DNA of 21,442 nucleotides from SHYG01 sp041485445 (lineage in GTDB: Bacteria; Chloroflexota; Dehalococcoidia; Lucifugimonadales; UBA3495), in contig JBGPJN010000014.1 in assembly GCA_041485445.1 (NCBI GenBank), positions 1-21,442 of the forward strand, read 5' to 3'. The position numbers and the translations under genes are program-made. The first letter of the stretch is position 1; the number at the start of each line of letters is the position of its first letter. Below the pieces are notes generated by a model, which saw nothing but the letters and a program-made list of their open reading frames with translations, made no database searches and was not told the origin of the DNA. This document shows, piece after piece, positions 1 through 6,519 of this stretch.

Positions 1-288
1 GGCGCCCTTGGTCAGGATGTCGTTGACGTTGAGGGTCACCAGGTCCTGGCCGATGGACTCGTAGTGGCCCAGCTGGGCCGCGATCTTGAGCTTGGTGCCC
101 ACCCCGTCGGTGCTGGCCACCAGCACCGGCTGGCGGAACCCGGAGAGCTGGTACAGCCCGGCAAAGCTGTTGCCGCCTTTGAGCACCTCGGGACCGTGGG
201 TGAGGGCCGCAAAGCCACGGATGCGCTCTTTGAGGCCTTCCATGTCGTCCAGGTCAACCCCGGACGCTCTGTAGGTATTGGGTGTCAA
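1..288 (-). CDS. purM: Phosphoribosylformylglycinamidine cyclo-ligase, N-terminal part (cut by window edge)
   Basis: PurM (AIR synthetase) closes the imidazole ring in the fifth step of purine synthesis, using ATP, in the cytoplasm. The 96 visible codons read in frame to the window edge. They include the family N-terminus (YRASGVDLDD), the segment GPEVLKGGNSFAGLY, the conserved STDGVGTKLK and the motif NVNDILTKGA. No ATG precedes the conserved region except an internal one at 243. I chose the TTG at 288-286 because a GGAGAGAG ribosome binding site (303-296) lies 7 nt upstream. The gene is downstream of purF on the same strand, separated by a repeat-filled 290-bp gap, so it may be co-transcribed with purF. 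The C-terminal two thirds are outside the window. Confidence 0.88.
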   Translation of the reverse strand, partial: MTPNTYRASGVDLDDMEGLKERIRGFAALTHGPEVLKGGNSFAGLYQLSGFRQPVLVASTDGVGTKLKIAAQLGHYESIGQDLVTLNVNDILTKGA

Positions 289-400
289 CTCGGCACTCTC
301 TCCAGGTAACGCAATATTGCTCCGGGATTGAGCTAAGGGAAGTGGCCCACCAGGGATAAAGGCCAGGCGCGGCGGCGAAGGCACGTGGCCGACCAATCCC

Positions 401-558
401 TATGCCTCTCCCCCTTGGCAAGGGGGAGAGGAGATGGACGGGCCACCCCGTCCCCCCTTACCAAGGGGGGACTACAGGGGAGTCGTTCCCCTACTCACGC
501 CGCCAGGCGCACTCGCAGACCACCCCCTCTGTATCTCCCCCTTGATAAAGGGAATAAG
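401..558. repeat. Palindromic C-rich repeat cluster (family A) between purF and purM
   Basis: There are two near-perfect hairpins. One has 12-bp arms at 405-416 and 420-431 (CCTCTCCCCCTT). The other has 10-bp arms at 450-459 and 463-472 (GTCCCCCCTT). A third, decayed unit at 524-558 carries the phrase CCCCCTCTGTATCTCCCCCT. The same phrases recur at 10692-11128, 16681-16770 and 18876-18972. The hairpins lie inside the probable purF-purM transcript and could affect its decay or termination. Confidence 0.8.
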
Positions 559-578
559 GTGGCCTTCTTGGACGCCCT

Positions 579-2024
579 CTATGCCTTGGGCTCTTCCAGG
601 GCCAACTTGTCCCACTCCAGCTGCACCGGCACCGGGTAGTTGCCGGTGAAGCAGGCGTCGCAGAACCCCTTCCGCGCCCCGCCCACCACCTGCATCAACC
701 CCTCCACGCTCAGGTAGCCCAGGGTGTCGGCGCCAATCATCTGCCGGATCTCTTCCACCGACTTGTTGGCGGCCACCAGCTCTTTACGGGTGGCCATGTC
801 CACGCCCATGTAGCACGGGTGCCGGATGGGCGGGGCGCACACCCGCAAGTGGATCTCCCGCGCGCCGGCCCGGCGCAGCAGGCTCACCACGTGGGGCGTG
901 GTGGTGCCGCGCACGATGCTGTCGTCCACCACCACCAACCGCTGCCCGTTAATCACGTCGGGCAGGGGGTTGAACTTCTGCCGGACGCCCAGGTCCCGCA
1001 GGCGCTGCTCCGGCTCGATGAAGGTGCGGCCCACGTACCGGTTCTTGACCAGTCCTTCGCTGTAGGGGATGCCCGACTCCCGGCCATAGCCCACCGCCGC
1101 CGCGGTGGAGGAGTCGGGGATGCCGATGACCAGGTCCGCGTCCACCGGGTGCTCCCGGGCCAGCTGGGCCCCCAGCGCCTGGCGCACCGAATGAATCTGC
1201 CGGCCGTCCATCACGCTGTCGGGCCGGGCAAAGTAGATCAGCTCAAACACGCACAGGGCGCGGCGACGTCCCCCCGACGGATGCACGGCCGAGCGGAGGC
1301 TCCCACCCTCCACCACCACCACCTCGCCCGGCTCTAGCTCTCGCAGGTAGGTGGCCCCCAGGTGCTCCAGGGCACAGCTTTCTGAGGCGACCACCCAGCC
1401 GCCGTTGAGCTGCCCCAGACACAGGGGACGAATACCCAACAGGTCCCGGGCGGCGATGAGTCCGAAGGGGGTCAGCGCCACCATGGAGAAAGCCCCGTCC
1501 AGGTTGCGCATGCAGGCAAACACCCGCTCTTCCCAGGTTTGCCCGGGGGCGTTGACCAGGAGGTGGGCCATGACCTCCGAGTCGGTGGTGGAGTTGAACA
1601 CGCAACCCCACTGGTCCTGGAGCTGGCGTTTGAGCTGGGGGGAGTTGATGATGTTGCCGTTGTTGGCCAGGGCCAGCCGGCCGTGCTGCCCGGTGACCAG
1701 CAGGGGTTGGGCGTTGCACCGCTGACTGGTTCCGGTGGTGGAGTAGCGGGTGTGGCCGATGGCCAGGGCGCCGCGCAAGGGAACGAAATCCGCCTCGCGA
1801 AAGCTCTGGTTCACCAGGCCCATGGAGGCATGAACGGTGATGTTCTGCCCGTCGGCGGCGGCGATTCCGGCGCTTTCCTGGCCCCGATGTTGCAGGGCGA
1901 AGAGACCGAAGAAGGCCAAGCGGCTGGCCTCGGCGCCGGGTGCGTAAACCCCCACCACCCCGCACTCTTCTCGGGGATGGTCAAAAGGAGCCGGCCGCTG
2001 AAGGGGATCAAGCCCGCTGCCCAC
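579..2024 (-). CDS. purF: Amidophosphoribosyltransferase (glutamine PRPP amidotransferase)
   Basis: PurF makes 5-phosphoribosylamine from PRPP and glutamine, the committed step of purine synthesis. The 481-aa product has an N-terminal Ntn-hydrolase glutaminase domain whose nucleophile is Cys21 (EECGVVGVY). That implies a 20-residue propeptide removed on maturation. The PRPP loop VVVDDSIVRGTTT is at 364-376. Cys258, Cys404, Cys455 and Cys458 match the spacing of the four iron-sulfur ligands of the Bacillus-type enzyme (146, 51 and 3 residues apart), so this is the [4Fe-4S], propeptide-bearing class. The start is GTG at 2024. No other start precedes Cys21 in frame, and no ribosome binding site is visible. 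A promoter ends 6 nt upstream, which suggests a leaderless message. purM follows on the same strand. Confidence 0.96.
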   Translation of the reverse strand: MGSGLDPLQRPAPFDHPREECGVVGVYAPGAEASRLAFFGLFALQHRGQESAGIAAADGQNITVHASMGLVNQSFREADFVPLRGALAIGHTRYSTTGTSQRCNAQPLLVTGQHGRLALANNGNIINSPQLKRQLQDQWGCVFNSTTDSEVMAHLLVNAPGQTWEERVFACMRNLDGAFSMVALTPFGLIAARDLLGIRPLCLGQLNGGWVVASESCALEHLGATYLRELEPGEVVVVEGGSLRSAVHPSGGRRRALCVFELIYFARPDSVMDGRQIHSVRQALGAQLAREHPVDADLVIGIPDSSTAAAVGYGRESGIPYSEGLVKNRYVGRTFIEPEQRLRDLGVRQKFNPLPDVINGQRLVVVDDSIVRGTTTPHVVSLLRRAGAREIHLRVCAPPIRHPCYMGVDMATRKELVAANKSVEEIRQMIGADTLGYLSVEGLMQVVGGARKGFCDACFTGNYPVPVQLEWDKLALEEPKA

Positions 2025-2030
2025 GCAGGT

Positions 2031-2059
2031 ATTGTACGTAGATTGACCGCGGCGGTCAA
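2031..2059 (-). promoter_or_regulatory. Sigma70-like promoter of purF
   Basis: On the minus strand a TTGACC box (2059-2054) and a TACAAT box (2036-2031) are separated by exactly 17 bp. The expected transcription start, about 7 nt past the -10 box, falls at or next to the GTG start codon at 2024. This implies a leaderless purF transcript. Confidence 0.72.
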
Positions 2060-2060
2060 T
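2042..2060. promoter_or_regulatory. Inverted repeat over the purF -35 box, candidate operator
   Basis: ATTGACCG (2042-2049) and CGGTCAAT (2053-2060) form an 8-bp inverted repeat with a 3-bp centre. It overlaps the -35 box of the purF promoter. The position fits a dimeric repressor site, but the regulator is unknown and the symmetry could be partly a by-product of the -35 sequence. Confidence 0.4.
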
Positions 2061-2077
2061 TGGCGAATGGGGTGGGT

Positions 2078-2839
2078 CTACGGCCCCCGCCTGGGCAGGA
2101 TGGTGACCTTGCGGCTCTCGCCCACTCCAAAGCTCTCGGTGGTAACCCCGGCGTGCCCGGTCAGCGAGGTGTGGATGATCCGCCGGTCCGCGGGAGACAT
2201 GGGCTCCAGACTGATGGCGCGTCCCGTCTGCACCACCCGGTCCGCCACCTTGGTGGCCATGTCCCGCAATGCCACCTCCCGGCGGTTGCGGTAGCCCTCC
2301 ACGTCCAGCGATACCCGCACGGCTTCCCCATGCTGGGTCCGGACGATGGAAGTCACCAGGAACTGGAGCGCCTGGAGGGTCTGGCCCCGCCGTCCAATGA
2401 GCAGCCCTGAGTCCTCCCCGGTCAGGTCAATGATGGGCCCGCCGGCGTCGGGGTCATTGGCGGCCCGCAGAGTGCTGTGAACGTTCACCTTGGCCAACGA
2501 GAGGATGCGGGTCACCGCCTCCACCGCCAGGCCTGCGGGGTCGTCCGGTGCGGCGGCCGCTCCCGGCTGGCCCGCCTCCGGCTGGGCCGTTTCCGGACGC
2601 CGTGGTCGGACGGCTTCCCTGCCGGCCGTTGCCCCCGGCGCCGGCGCGGCCACCGTGGCGGCGGCGCTGCCCCGGAGGGTTACCTTGACCCGGGCCGGCT
2701 CCGCGCCCAGGCCCAGGAACCCCACCTTGCCTCTACTTAGTACTTCGACCTCGACCTCGGTGCGGTCGACGCCTAGCTCTTTCAACGCCAGCTCTTCGGC
2801 TTCTTCTACGGTTCGGGCGGTGCGGGTCACTGTGTCCAT
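2078..2839 (-). CDS. khpB: Jag/KhpB RNA-binding protein (SpoIIIJ-associated)
   Basis: This is a cytoplasmic RNA-binding protein usually encoded next to yidC. The 253-aa product has three parts. An N-terminal Jag_N domain (about 1-55) contains the signature RGKVGFLGLGAEPARVKV. An Ala/Pro/Gly-rich linker spans about 60-105. The C-terminus has a KH domain (LTGEDSGLLIGRRGQTLQALQFLV, here split by description: GRRGQTL is the GxxG loop) followed by an R3H domain with RNRREVALRDMA and PADRRIIHTSL. The ATG at 2839 is preceded by AGAGGA. Its first 107 bp overlap the 3' end of yidC in another frame, so translation of the two is probably coupled. Homologues bind small and messenger RNAs with KhpA; that role here is by family. 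Confidence 0.93.
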   Translation of the reverse strand: MDTVTRTARTVEEAEELALKELGVDRTEVEVEVLSRGKVGFLGLGAEPARVKVTLRGSAAATVAAPAPGATAGREAVRPRRPETAQPEAGQPGAAAAPDDPAGLAVEAVTRILSLAKVNVHSTLRAANDPDAGGPIIDLTGEDSGLLIGRRGQTLQALQFLVTSIVRTQHGEAVRVSLDVEGYRNRREVALRDMATKVADRVVQTGRAISLEPMSPADRRIIHTSLTGHAGVTTESFGVGESRKVTILPRRGP

Positions 2840-3653
2840 TATCCTCTGTCTCCTTCGGCGCCACCTCGTCTGCTGGCAGGACCGCCGCCGGGGCGGCTCC
2901 CCGCGTGGGGAACAGCGGAAAGAGGGGGCCCCATCCGGTTATGAAATACTGTATCGCAACACCAATAAGGTTGGAAACTATCCAGTAGATGGCGAGGCCA
3001 ATGGGGAACTGGAAGGCAAACACGCCCAGCATGATTGGCATCATCCACAGCATCATGGTCTGGCTGGACTGCTGCTTGGGGTCCATGGAAGGCGTGGTGG
3101 TCATCTTCTGCTGGACCCAGGTGGAAGCCCCCACCAGCAGCGGGAGGGCGAACAGGAACGGCGTGGGTTTGTCGGCCAGGTTTAGCCCCAGGAAGTGCTG
3201 GTTCAGGGGCGCCGCCGCAAACACCGGAAAAACCGGAATCCACGAATACAATTTCCCGGAGAGGTTTATCAGGTCGTTGGGCCTGGTATACAGGGTCTGG
3301 ATCAGCACCTGAAACAGACCGAAGAGGATGGGCATCTGCACCACCATGGGCCCCAGGCAGCCCACGGGACTGACCCCCGACTCCTTGTACAGCCGCATGG
3401 TTTCCTGAGACTGGCGGGCCCGGTCTTTGGCGAAGCGGGTCTGCAACTCCCGCAGCTTGGGCTGCAGGCGGTTCATGGCCTGCATCTGGTGGAGCTGCTT
3501 CAGCGTCAGGGGCAGGGTCACCAGCCGCACCAGAGCGGTGAAGACGATGATGGCCACGCCCATGTTGCTGAAAAAGATCACGTACAACACCACCAGGGTG
3601 TTGAGCATGGGCCGGATGATGACTTCGTTCCAGAGGAGTGTGAGGATCTCCAA
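2733..3653 (-). CDS. yidC: YidC/Oxa1-family membrane protein insertase
   Basis: YidC inserts and folds inner-membrane proteins. The protein is the short type without the large periplasmic domain of proteobacterial YidC. Hydrophobic segments are visible at the N-terminus (MLNTLVVLYVIFFSNMGVAI), at VQMPILFGLFQVLIQ, at PFLFALPLLVGASTW and at LWMMPIMLGVFAFQFPIGLA. A cytoplasmic amphipathic loop, KQLHQMQAMNRLQPKLRELQ, and the conserved MRLYKESGVSPVGC precede the second segment. I prefer the TTG start at 3653 (MEILTLLWNE) with GAGG upstream; an ATG at 3692 would add 13 residues not typical of the family. The C-terminal tail is Arg-rich and entirely read through the overlapping jag start region, ending 107 bp inside jag. 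Confidence 0.9.
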   Translation of the reverse strand: MEILTLLWNEVIIRPMLNTLVVLYVIFFSNMGVAIIVFTALVRLVTLPLTLKQLHQMQAMNRLQPKLRELQTRFAKDRARQSQETMRLYKESGVSPVGCLGPMVVQMPILFGLFQVLIQTLYTRPNDLINLSGKLYSWIPVFPVFAAAPLNQHFLGLNLADKPTPFLFALPLLVGASTWVQQKMTTTPSMDPKQQSSQTMMLWMMPIMLGVFAFQFPIGLAIYWIVSNLIGVAIQYFITGWGPLFPLFPTRGAAPAAVLPADEVAPKETEDNGHSDPHRPNRRRSRRAGVERARRRPHRGRGRSTK

Positions 3654-3701
3654 GCCTGCCCTACCTCGTGACCAACGCCCGGCGGGCCGCAATTCGCCCG
3701 G

Positions 3702-4961
3702 CTATTCGCATTGCGTGCTGCCGTCCTTAGTCTGGGTGCTAAAGCACCAGACCTGGATCTGGGTATCCCTGATCTGAATGCGCCGCACCGTGCCGTCCTG
3801 GGCGCCCAGGTAGACCGAGTCGCCCGATGCCGCTAGGGGAGCAGTGATCACGGCGCCTCGGATGAACCGGGAGGACAGCTCCCGCGCGGCGCCCAGGTCT
3901 GCCGGGCTGGTGTCCAAGACGCTGACCTTGCCGTTTCTGGTGGCCACTACCAGGCCACGACTGACCAGGGCCGGAGTGGCCACCACGGGCGACCCCAAGG
4001 CGTGGGTCCACCGCAAGTTGCCGTCGCCGTCCAGGGCATACACGTTGCCGTCCATGGAGGACGCGAAGATGGTCTTGCCGTCGGTCACCGCGCCAGCCCA
4101 GAACCAGTTCTTGGCCTGGAACTCCCAGCGCTGGGTGCCATCCTTGACGTTGATCCCGTACAGGCGGCGGTCAAAGGAACCCACCACCAGCGTGTCCCCC
4201 AACAGCATTGGCCGGGCCACCACGGCCCCGCCGGTGGGGAAGCTCCACAGTTTCCCTCCACTCGCCAGGGATACCGCATAAACGTTGCGGTCGTGGGAGC
4301 CAAAGTAAATGACTCCGCCGGCGATGAGGGGGGTGGACCAGACCTTATCGCCGGTTACAAAGGGGAACCCGGGCACCGGGGCGCCGGACTTGGCATCGTA
4401 AACGTAGAGCCTCCCGTCTTCAGAACCCACCGCCACCACTTTGTGTTGCGGGTCCAGTGCGGGGCCTCCCACCAGCGGGTTGGTCGCCTGAGCCGCGGGA
4501 CGGCGCCAGCCGATGTCGCCCATTTGACCGGTAACCAGGTTCACCGCGTAGAGATAGCCGTCGTAGGAGCTGACATACAGCAGGCCTTCGCCCAGGGCCG
4601 GCGGGAAATGGACTGTGGGCACCCGCTCCGCGCTGGATTCGGAGGGGAAGGTCCACTGGACCCGGGCCCCGCTGGCCCCCTCGTCTGCCAATGCCTGGAT
4701 CTTGCCCTGCCGGGTGCCAACGTAAACTTGGCCCTCGCTGGCGGTCACCGGGGCCCAACCGGCGTCGGCGGCGCCACCCACCCGCGACGCTCCCGGAACA
4801 AAGCCGCAGCCTGCCATGAGTGCGGTGGAGAGTGCCAGCATGGCGCAGACCAACACCCGTCCGGCGGACCAACGCAGGCGGGGACGGCAGGCCGAGACAA
4901 CAGATACTGCAAGTCCGGTGGCCCCGGCGCGCCACCACCCGCAACGAAGCGCTTTTGTCAT
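3702..4961 (-). CDS. PQQ-type beta-propeller lipoprotein, BamB-like
   Basis: A long basic N-terminus is followed by a hydrophobic stretch ending in the lipobox LMAGC, so the protein is probably a membrane-anchored, externally exposed lipoprotein. Eight repeated blades follow: VYVGTRQGKIQAL, LYVSSYDGYLYAVN, VAVGSEDGRLYVYD, IYFGSHDRNVYAVS, LVVGSFDRRLYGIN, IFASSMDGNVYALD, LVVATRNGKVSVLD and VYLGAQDGTVRRI. Eight blades match the BamB/PQQ-dehydrogenase-type propeller, but no cofactor site is evident. It sits between yidD and yidC; the ATG at 4961 is 4 nt past the yidD stop. No clear ribosome binding site is seen there. An ATG at 4994, or starts nearer the signal segment, are alternatives. A role in assisting membrane or secreted protein assembly is inferred from position only. 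Confidence 0.82.
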   Translation of the reverse strand: MTKALRCGWWRAGATGLAVSVVSACRPRLRWSAGRVLVCAMLALSTALMAGCGFVPGASRVGGAADAGWAPVTASEGQVYVGTRQGKIQALADEGASGARVQWTFPSESSAERVPTVHFPPALGEGLLYVSSYDGYLYAVNLVTGQMGDIGWRRPAAQATNPLVGGPALDPQHKVVAVGSEDGRLYVYDAKSGAPVPGFPFVTGDKVWSTPLIAGGVIYFGSHDRNVYAVSLASGGKLWSFPTGGAVVARPMLLGDTLVVGSFDRRLYGINVKDGTQRWEFQAKNWFWAGAVTDGKTIFASSMDGNVYALDGDGNLRWTHALGSPVVATPALVSRGLVVATRNGKVSVLDTSPADLGAARELSSRFIRGAVITAPLAASGDSVYLGAQDGTVRRIQIRDTQIQVWCFSTQTKDGSTQCE

Positions 4962-4965
4962 AAGG

Positions 4966-5175
4966 TCAAGGAACGGGGTCGTAGCCACGGCCACCCAGGG
5001 GCTGGCAGCGGGCCAATCGTTTCAGGCCCAGCCAAGTCCCCTTGAAGACCCCGTGCCGTTGGATCGCCTCCAGGGAATATTGGGAACAAGACGGTATGAA
5101 GCGGCAGGTTGAAGGGAGGTAGGGAGAGCAGGCCCGCTGATACGCTCGAACGGCCATCAAGGCGGCGCGTCTCAT
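4966..5175 (-). CDS. yidD: Membrane protein insertion efficiency factor YidD
   Basis: This 69-aa protein belongs to the YidD family, small membrane-associated proteins that help YidC-dependent insertion. It shows the family core RAYQRACSPYLPSTCRFIPS followed by CSQYSLEAIQRHGVFKGTWL and a GGRGYDPVP ending, all typical. The three conserved cysteines (CSPY, CRF, CSQY) are present, and a further Cys lies in RCQPLG. Its ATG overlaps the end of rnpA by 4 bp, indicating translational coupling within the rpmH-rnpA-yidD operon. Confidence 0.95.
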   Translation of the reverse strand: MRRAALMAVRAYQRACSPYLPSTCRFIPSCSQYSLEAIQRHGVFKGTWLGLKRLARCQPLGGRGYDPVP

Positions 5176-5561
5176 GCTTTGGGAACGTGCTGGGACTCCC
5201 CTGGCGCCGGGGCCGGCACCAAGGGGTAGGCCTCGTCGACCAAGTGAGTCCGCCGCAGCAATCTATCCGTTACCCGTTTGAGTTGCCAGTAGTCGGCTTG
5301 GTTCACACCCCGCCGGGCGATAAACACCACGTCCCAACCGCCCTTGACGGGGGTCTGCCGGACTGCCTCTCGCAGTCTGCGCTTCAACTTGTTCCTTACC
5401 GCGGCACCACCAATGCGCCGACTGACCACAAATCCAAACCGGCTGTGTTGTAACCCGTTGGGCAGCACCCTGATGACCAGCAAATGGTCGGCGGCGGATT
5501 GGCCTTGCTGGTGGATTTGAGAGAAACGCTTTTTGCCACTCAGCCGTAGCCTGCGTTGCAT
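5172..5561 (-). CDS. rnpA: Ribonuclease P protein component
   Basis: RnpA is the protein subunit of RNase P, which trims the 5' leader of tRNA precursors. The 129-aa product starts with RRLRLSGKKRFSQIHQQG, where family members recognise RNA, and contains the RNR-type signature RIGGAAVRNKLKRRLREAVR (about residues 49-68). The central strand VVFIARRGV is also typical. The gene lies 16 bp downstream of rpmH and overlaps yidD by 4 bp. The C-terminal 25 residues (rich in Pro and Ala) extend past the conserved fold. Confidence 0.95.
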   Translation of the reverse strand: MQRRLRLSGKKRFSQIHQQGQSAADHLLVIRVLPNGLQHSRFGFVVSRRIGGAAVRNKLKRRLREAVRQTPVKGGWDVVFIARRGVNQADYWQLKRVTDRLLRRTHLVDEAYPLVPAPAPGESQHVPKA

Positions 5562-5577
5562 TGACTGTGCTAAGGGC

Positions 5578-5715
5578 TCAGACAGTCAGCCGATGCCGCC
5601 CCTTGAACCGGCGGCGCTGCAAGACACCGCGCCCGTCGGCGGTCTGGGACCGGGCGCGATACCCGTGAACCTTGGCGCGATGGCGCCGTTTTGGCTGGTA
5701 AGTACGCTTTGGCAT
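5578..5715 (-). CDS. rpmH: 50S ribosomal protein L34
   Basis: L34 is a small basic protein of the large ribosomal subunit. The 45-aa product begins MPKRTYQPKRRHRAKVHGYR and ends RRRFKGRHRLTV, the family pattern throughout. I chose the ATG at 5715, not the upstream ATG at 5784, because the conserved N-terminus starts here and GGAGGA lies 10 nt upstream. It is the first gene of the rpmH-rnpA-yidD-lipoprotein-yidC-jag cluster. The usual neighbour dnaA is not in the window. Confidence 0.96.
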   Translation of the reverse strand: MPKRTYQPKRRHRAKVHGYRARSQTADGRGVLQRRRFKGRHRLTV

Positions 5716-5740
5716 GATGCGGCTGTCCTCCGGTGCAGCG

Positions 5741-5769
5741 ATTATATGGCGTGGGATGGGGAGCGTCAA
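5741..5769 (-). promoter_or_regulatory. Sigma70-like promoter of the rpmH operon
   Basis: On the minus strand TTGACG (5769-5764) and TATAAT (5746-5741) are 17 bp apart, close to consensus. The expected start of transcription is about 5734, giving a short leader that contains the rpmH ribosome binding site. Confidence 0.8.
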
Positions 5770-5785
5770 GTGCAACTGTGCCACG

Positions 5786-6058
5786 GTAACTGTTCACAAT
5801 CCAGGGGACGCACCGGGCTTGCCTGCTTCCGCCCTGCCTGTTCCGCACGTACCAGGGTGGGGGCATGGGGTGTGCAGAGGGGCGAAGCCTCTCGCCGGTC
5901 CTTCCGCGGAAGGATGGGGGTGTCCCCCAGATATAATTCTTCCCCCTTCCTGGCCAGGAAGGGGGAAAGGGGATGGTCGAGCGGGTTCGGCGCCTGCTAG
6001 CGCCTTGATTTGGGAACGCCGGCAGACAGCCCAAACTCCCTGAGGTCTGAACAGTTAC
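5786..6058. mobile_element. IS66-like non-autonomous element (family D) with 8-bp target duplication
   Basis: The ends are inverted repeats starting GTAACTGTTCA at 5786-5796 and, on the other strand, at 6058-6048. The match continues imperfectly inwards, for example CAGGG and then GGGCT near both ends. GTGCCACG occurs on both sides, at 5778-5785 and 6059-6066. Ends starting GTAA with an 8-bp duplication are the hallmark of IS66-family elements. The 273-bp interior has no credible gene but contains a 28-bp perfect palindrome. The assignment to IS66 is from the end rule alone. Confidence 0.72.
5940..5967. repeat. Perfect 28-bp palindrome inside the family D element
   Basis: The two 14-bp arms, each the complement of the other, meet at TGGCCA; the outer part is TTCCCCCTTCC. 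The composition resembles the other C-rich palindromes in the window and suggests that a second repeat was acquired inside the mobile element. Confidence 0.75.
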
Positions 6059-6066
6059 GTGCCACG

Positions 6067-6254
6067 CGGTTACGAAAAGGCGTAGGGCAACTGAGGACCA
6101 CGCGCGGCGCTATTTTCCCTATCGGGCCTCGGCCAAATAGGCAGCCAGCGCCGGCATAGGATAGCGGTGGTTCCAGGAGTGATATAATTCCGTACACGCT
6201 GGCCGGCAGGACATTAGCCACTGCCCTGACGAGCCAGGACTCCAGCCCTCAGGG
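6067..6254. other. Gene-free stretch before tRNA-Leu
   Basis: Apart from a TATAAT box near 6183 I see no gene, repeat or RNA structure. Short reading frames here have no ribosome binding site or recognisable similarity. No cluster of DnaA boxes was found, so there is no support for a replication origin next to rpmH. Confidence 0.5.
6180..6188 (+). promoter_or_regulatory. Extended -10 promoter element upstream of tRNA-Leu
   Basis: The sequence TGATATAAT is an extended -10 box (TGnTATAAT). No good -35 box lies 16-18 bp upstream. It is 67 bp before the tRNA gene, so it would leave a 5' leader for RNase P. Confidence 0.45.
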
Positions 6255-6340
6255 GCCGAAGTGGCGGAATGGTAGACGCGCCGGTCTCAAAAACCGGTGG
6301 GGGCAACCCCGTATCGGTTCGACTCCGATCTTCGGCACCA
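6255..6340 (+). tRNA. tRNA-Leu, anticodon CAA
   Basis: The acceptor stem GCCGAAG/CTTCGGC closes perfectly. The anticodon arm is CCGGT-CTCAAAA-ACCGG, with CAA at positions 34-36, which reads UUG codons. A long variable arm (GGGG-CAA-CCCC) marks it as a class II leucine tRNA, and the T arm has GGTTCGACTCC. The 3' CCA is encoded. Confidence 0.96.
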
Positions 6341-6358
6341 ACTTGTCAGCACACCACG

Positions 6359-6383
6359 GGAGCTGAGGCTCCTCACGGTTTTT
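6359..6383 (+). terminator. Weak terminator-like hairpin after tRNA-Leu
   Basis: GGAGC and GCTCC form a 5-bp stem with a TGAG loop, followed after 6 nt by five T residues. The stem is short and the T run is offset, so this is only a possible intrinsic terminator. Confidence 0.28.
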
Positions 6384-6519
6384 ACCCATGGATGGGCACA
6401 TCTGAGCCTTTGCTGACCGCCACCGCTTGCGCATGCGCCCACTTTCCAGTATTTTGGGAGGGGTTGAGGCGCCCATCGCTTAGCCCGTGCCCATGCCATT
6501 TAACTCGGAGGTGGTTGCC

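Noticed and set aside
385..649. Small plus-strand frames between purM and purF
   Set aside because: They lie in family A repeats and the complement of the purF 3' end, with no start signals.
5790..5798. DnaA-box-like CTGTTCACA near rpmH, suggesting a replication origin
   Set aside because: Only one weak match exists, and it is part of the terminal repeat of the IS66-like element. No cluster of boxes, AT-rich unwinding region or dnaA gene is seen.
5997..6221. 74-codon minus-strand frame upstream of rpmH
   Set aside because: It crosses the right end and target duplication of the mobile element and has no family resemblance.
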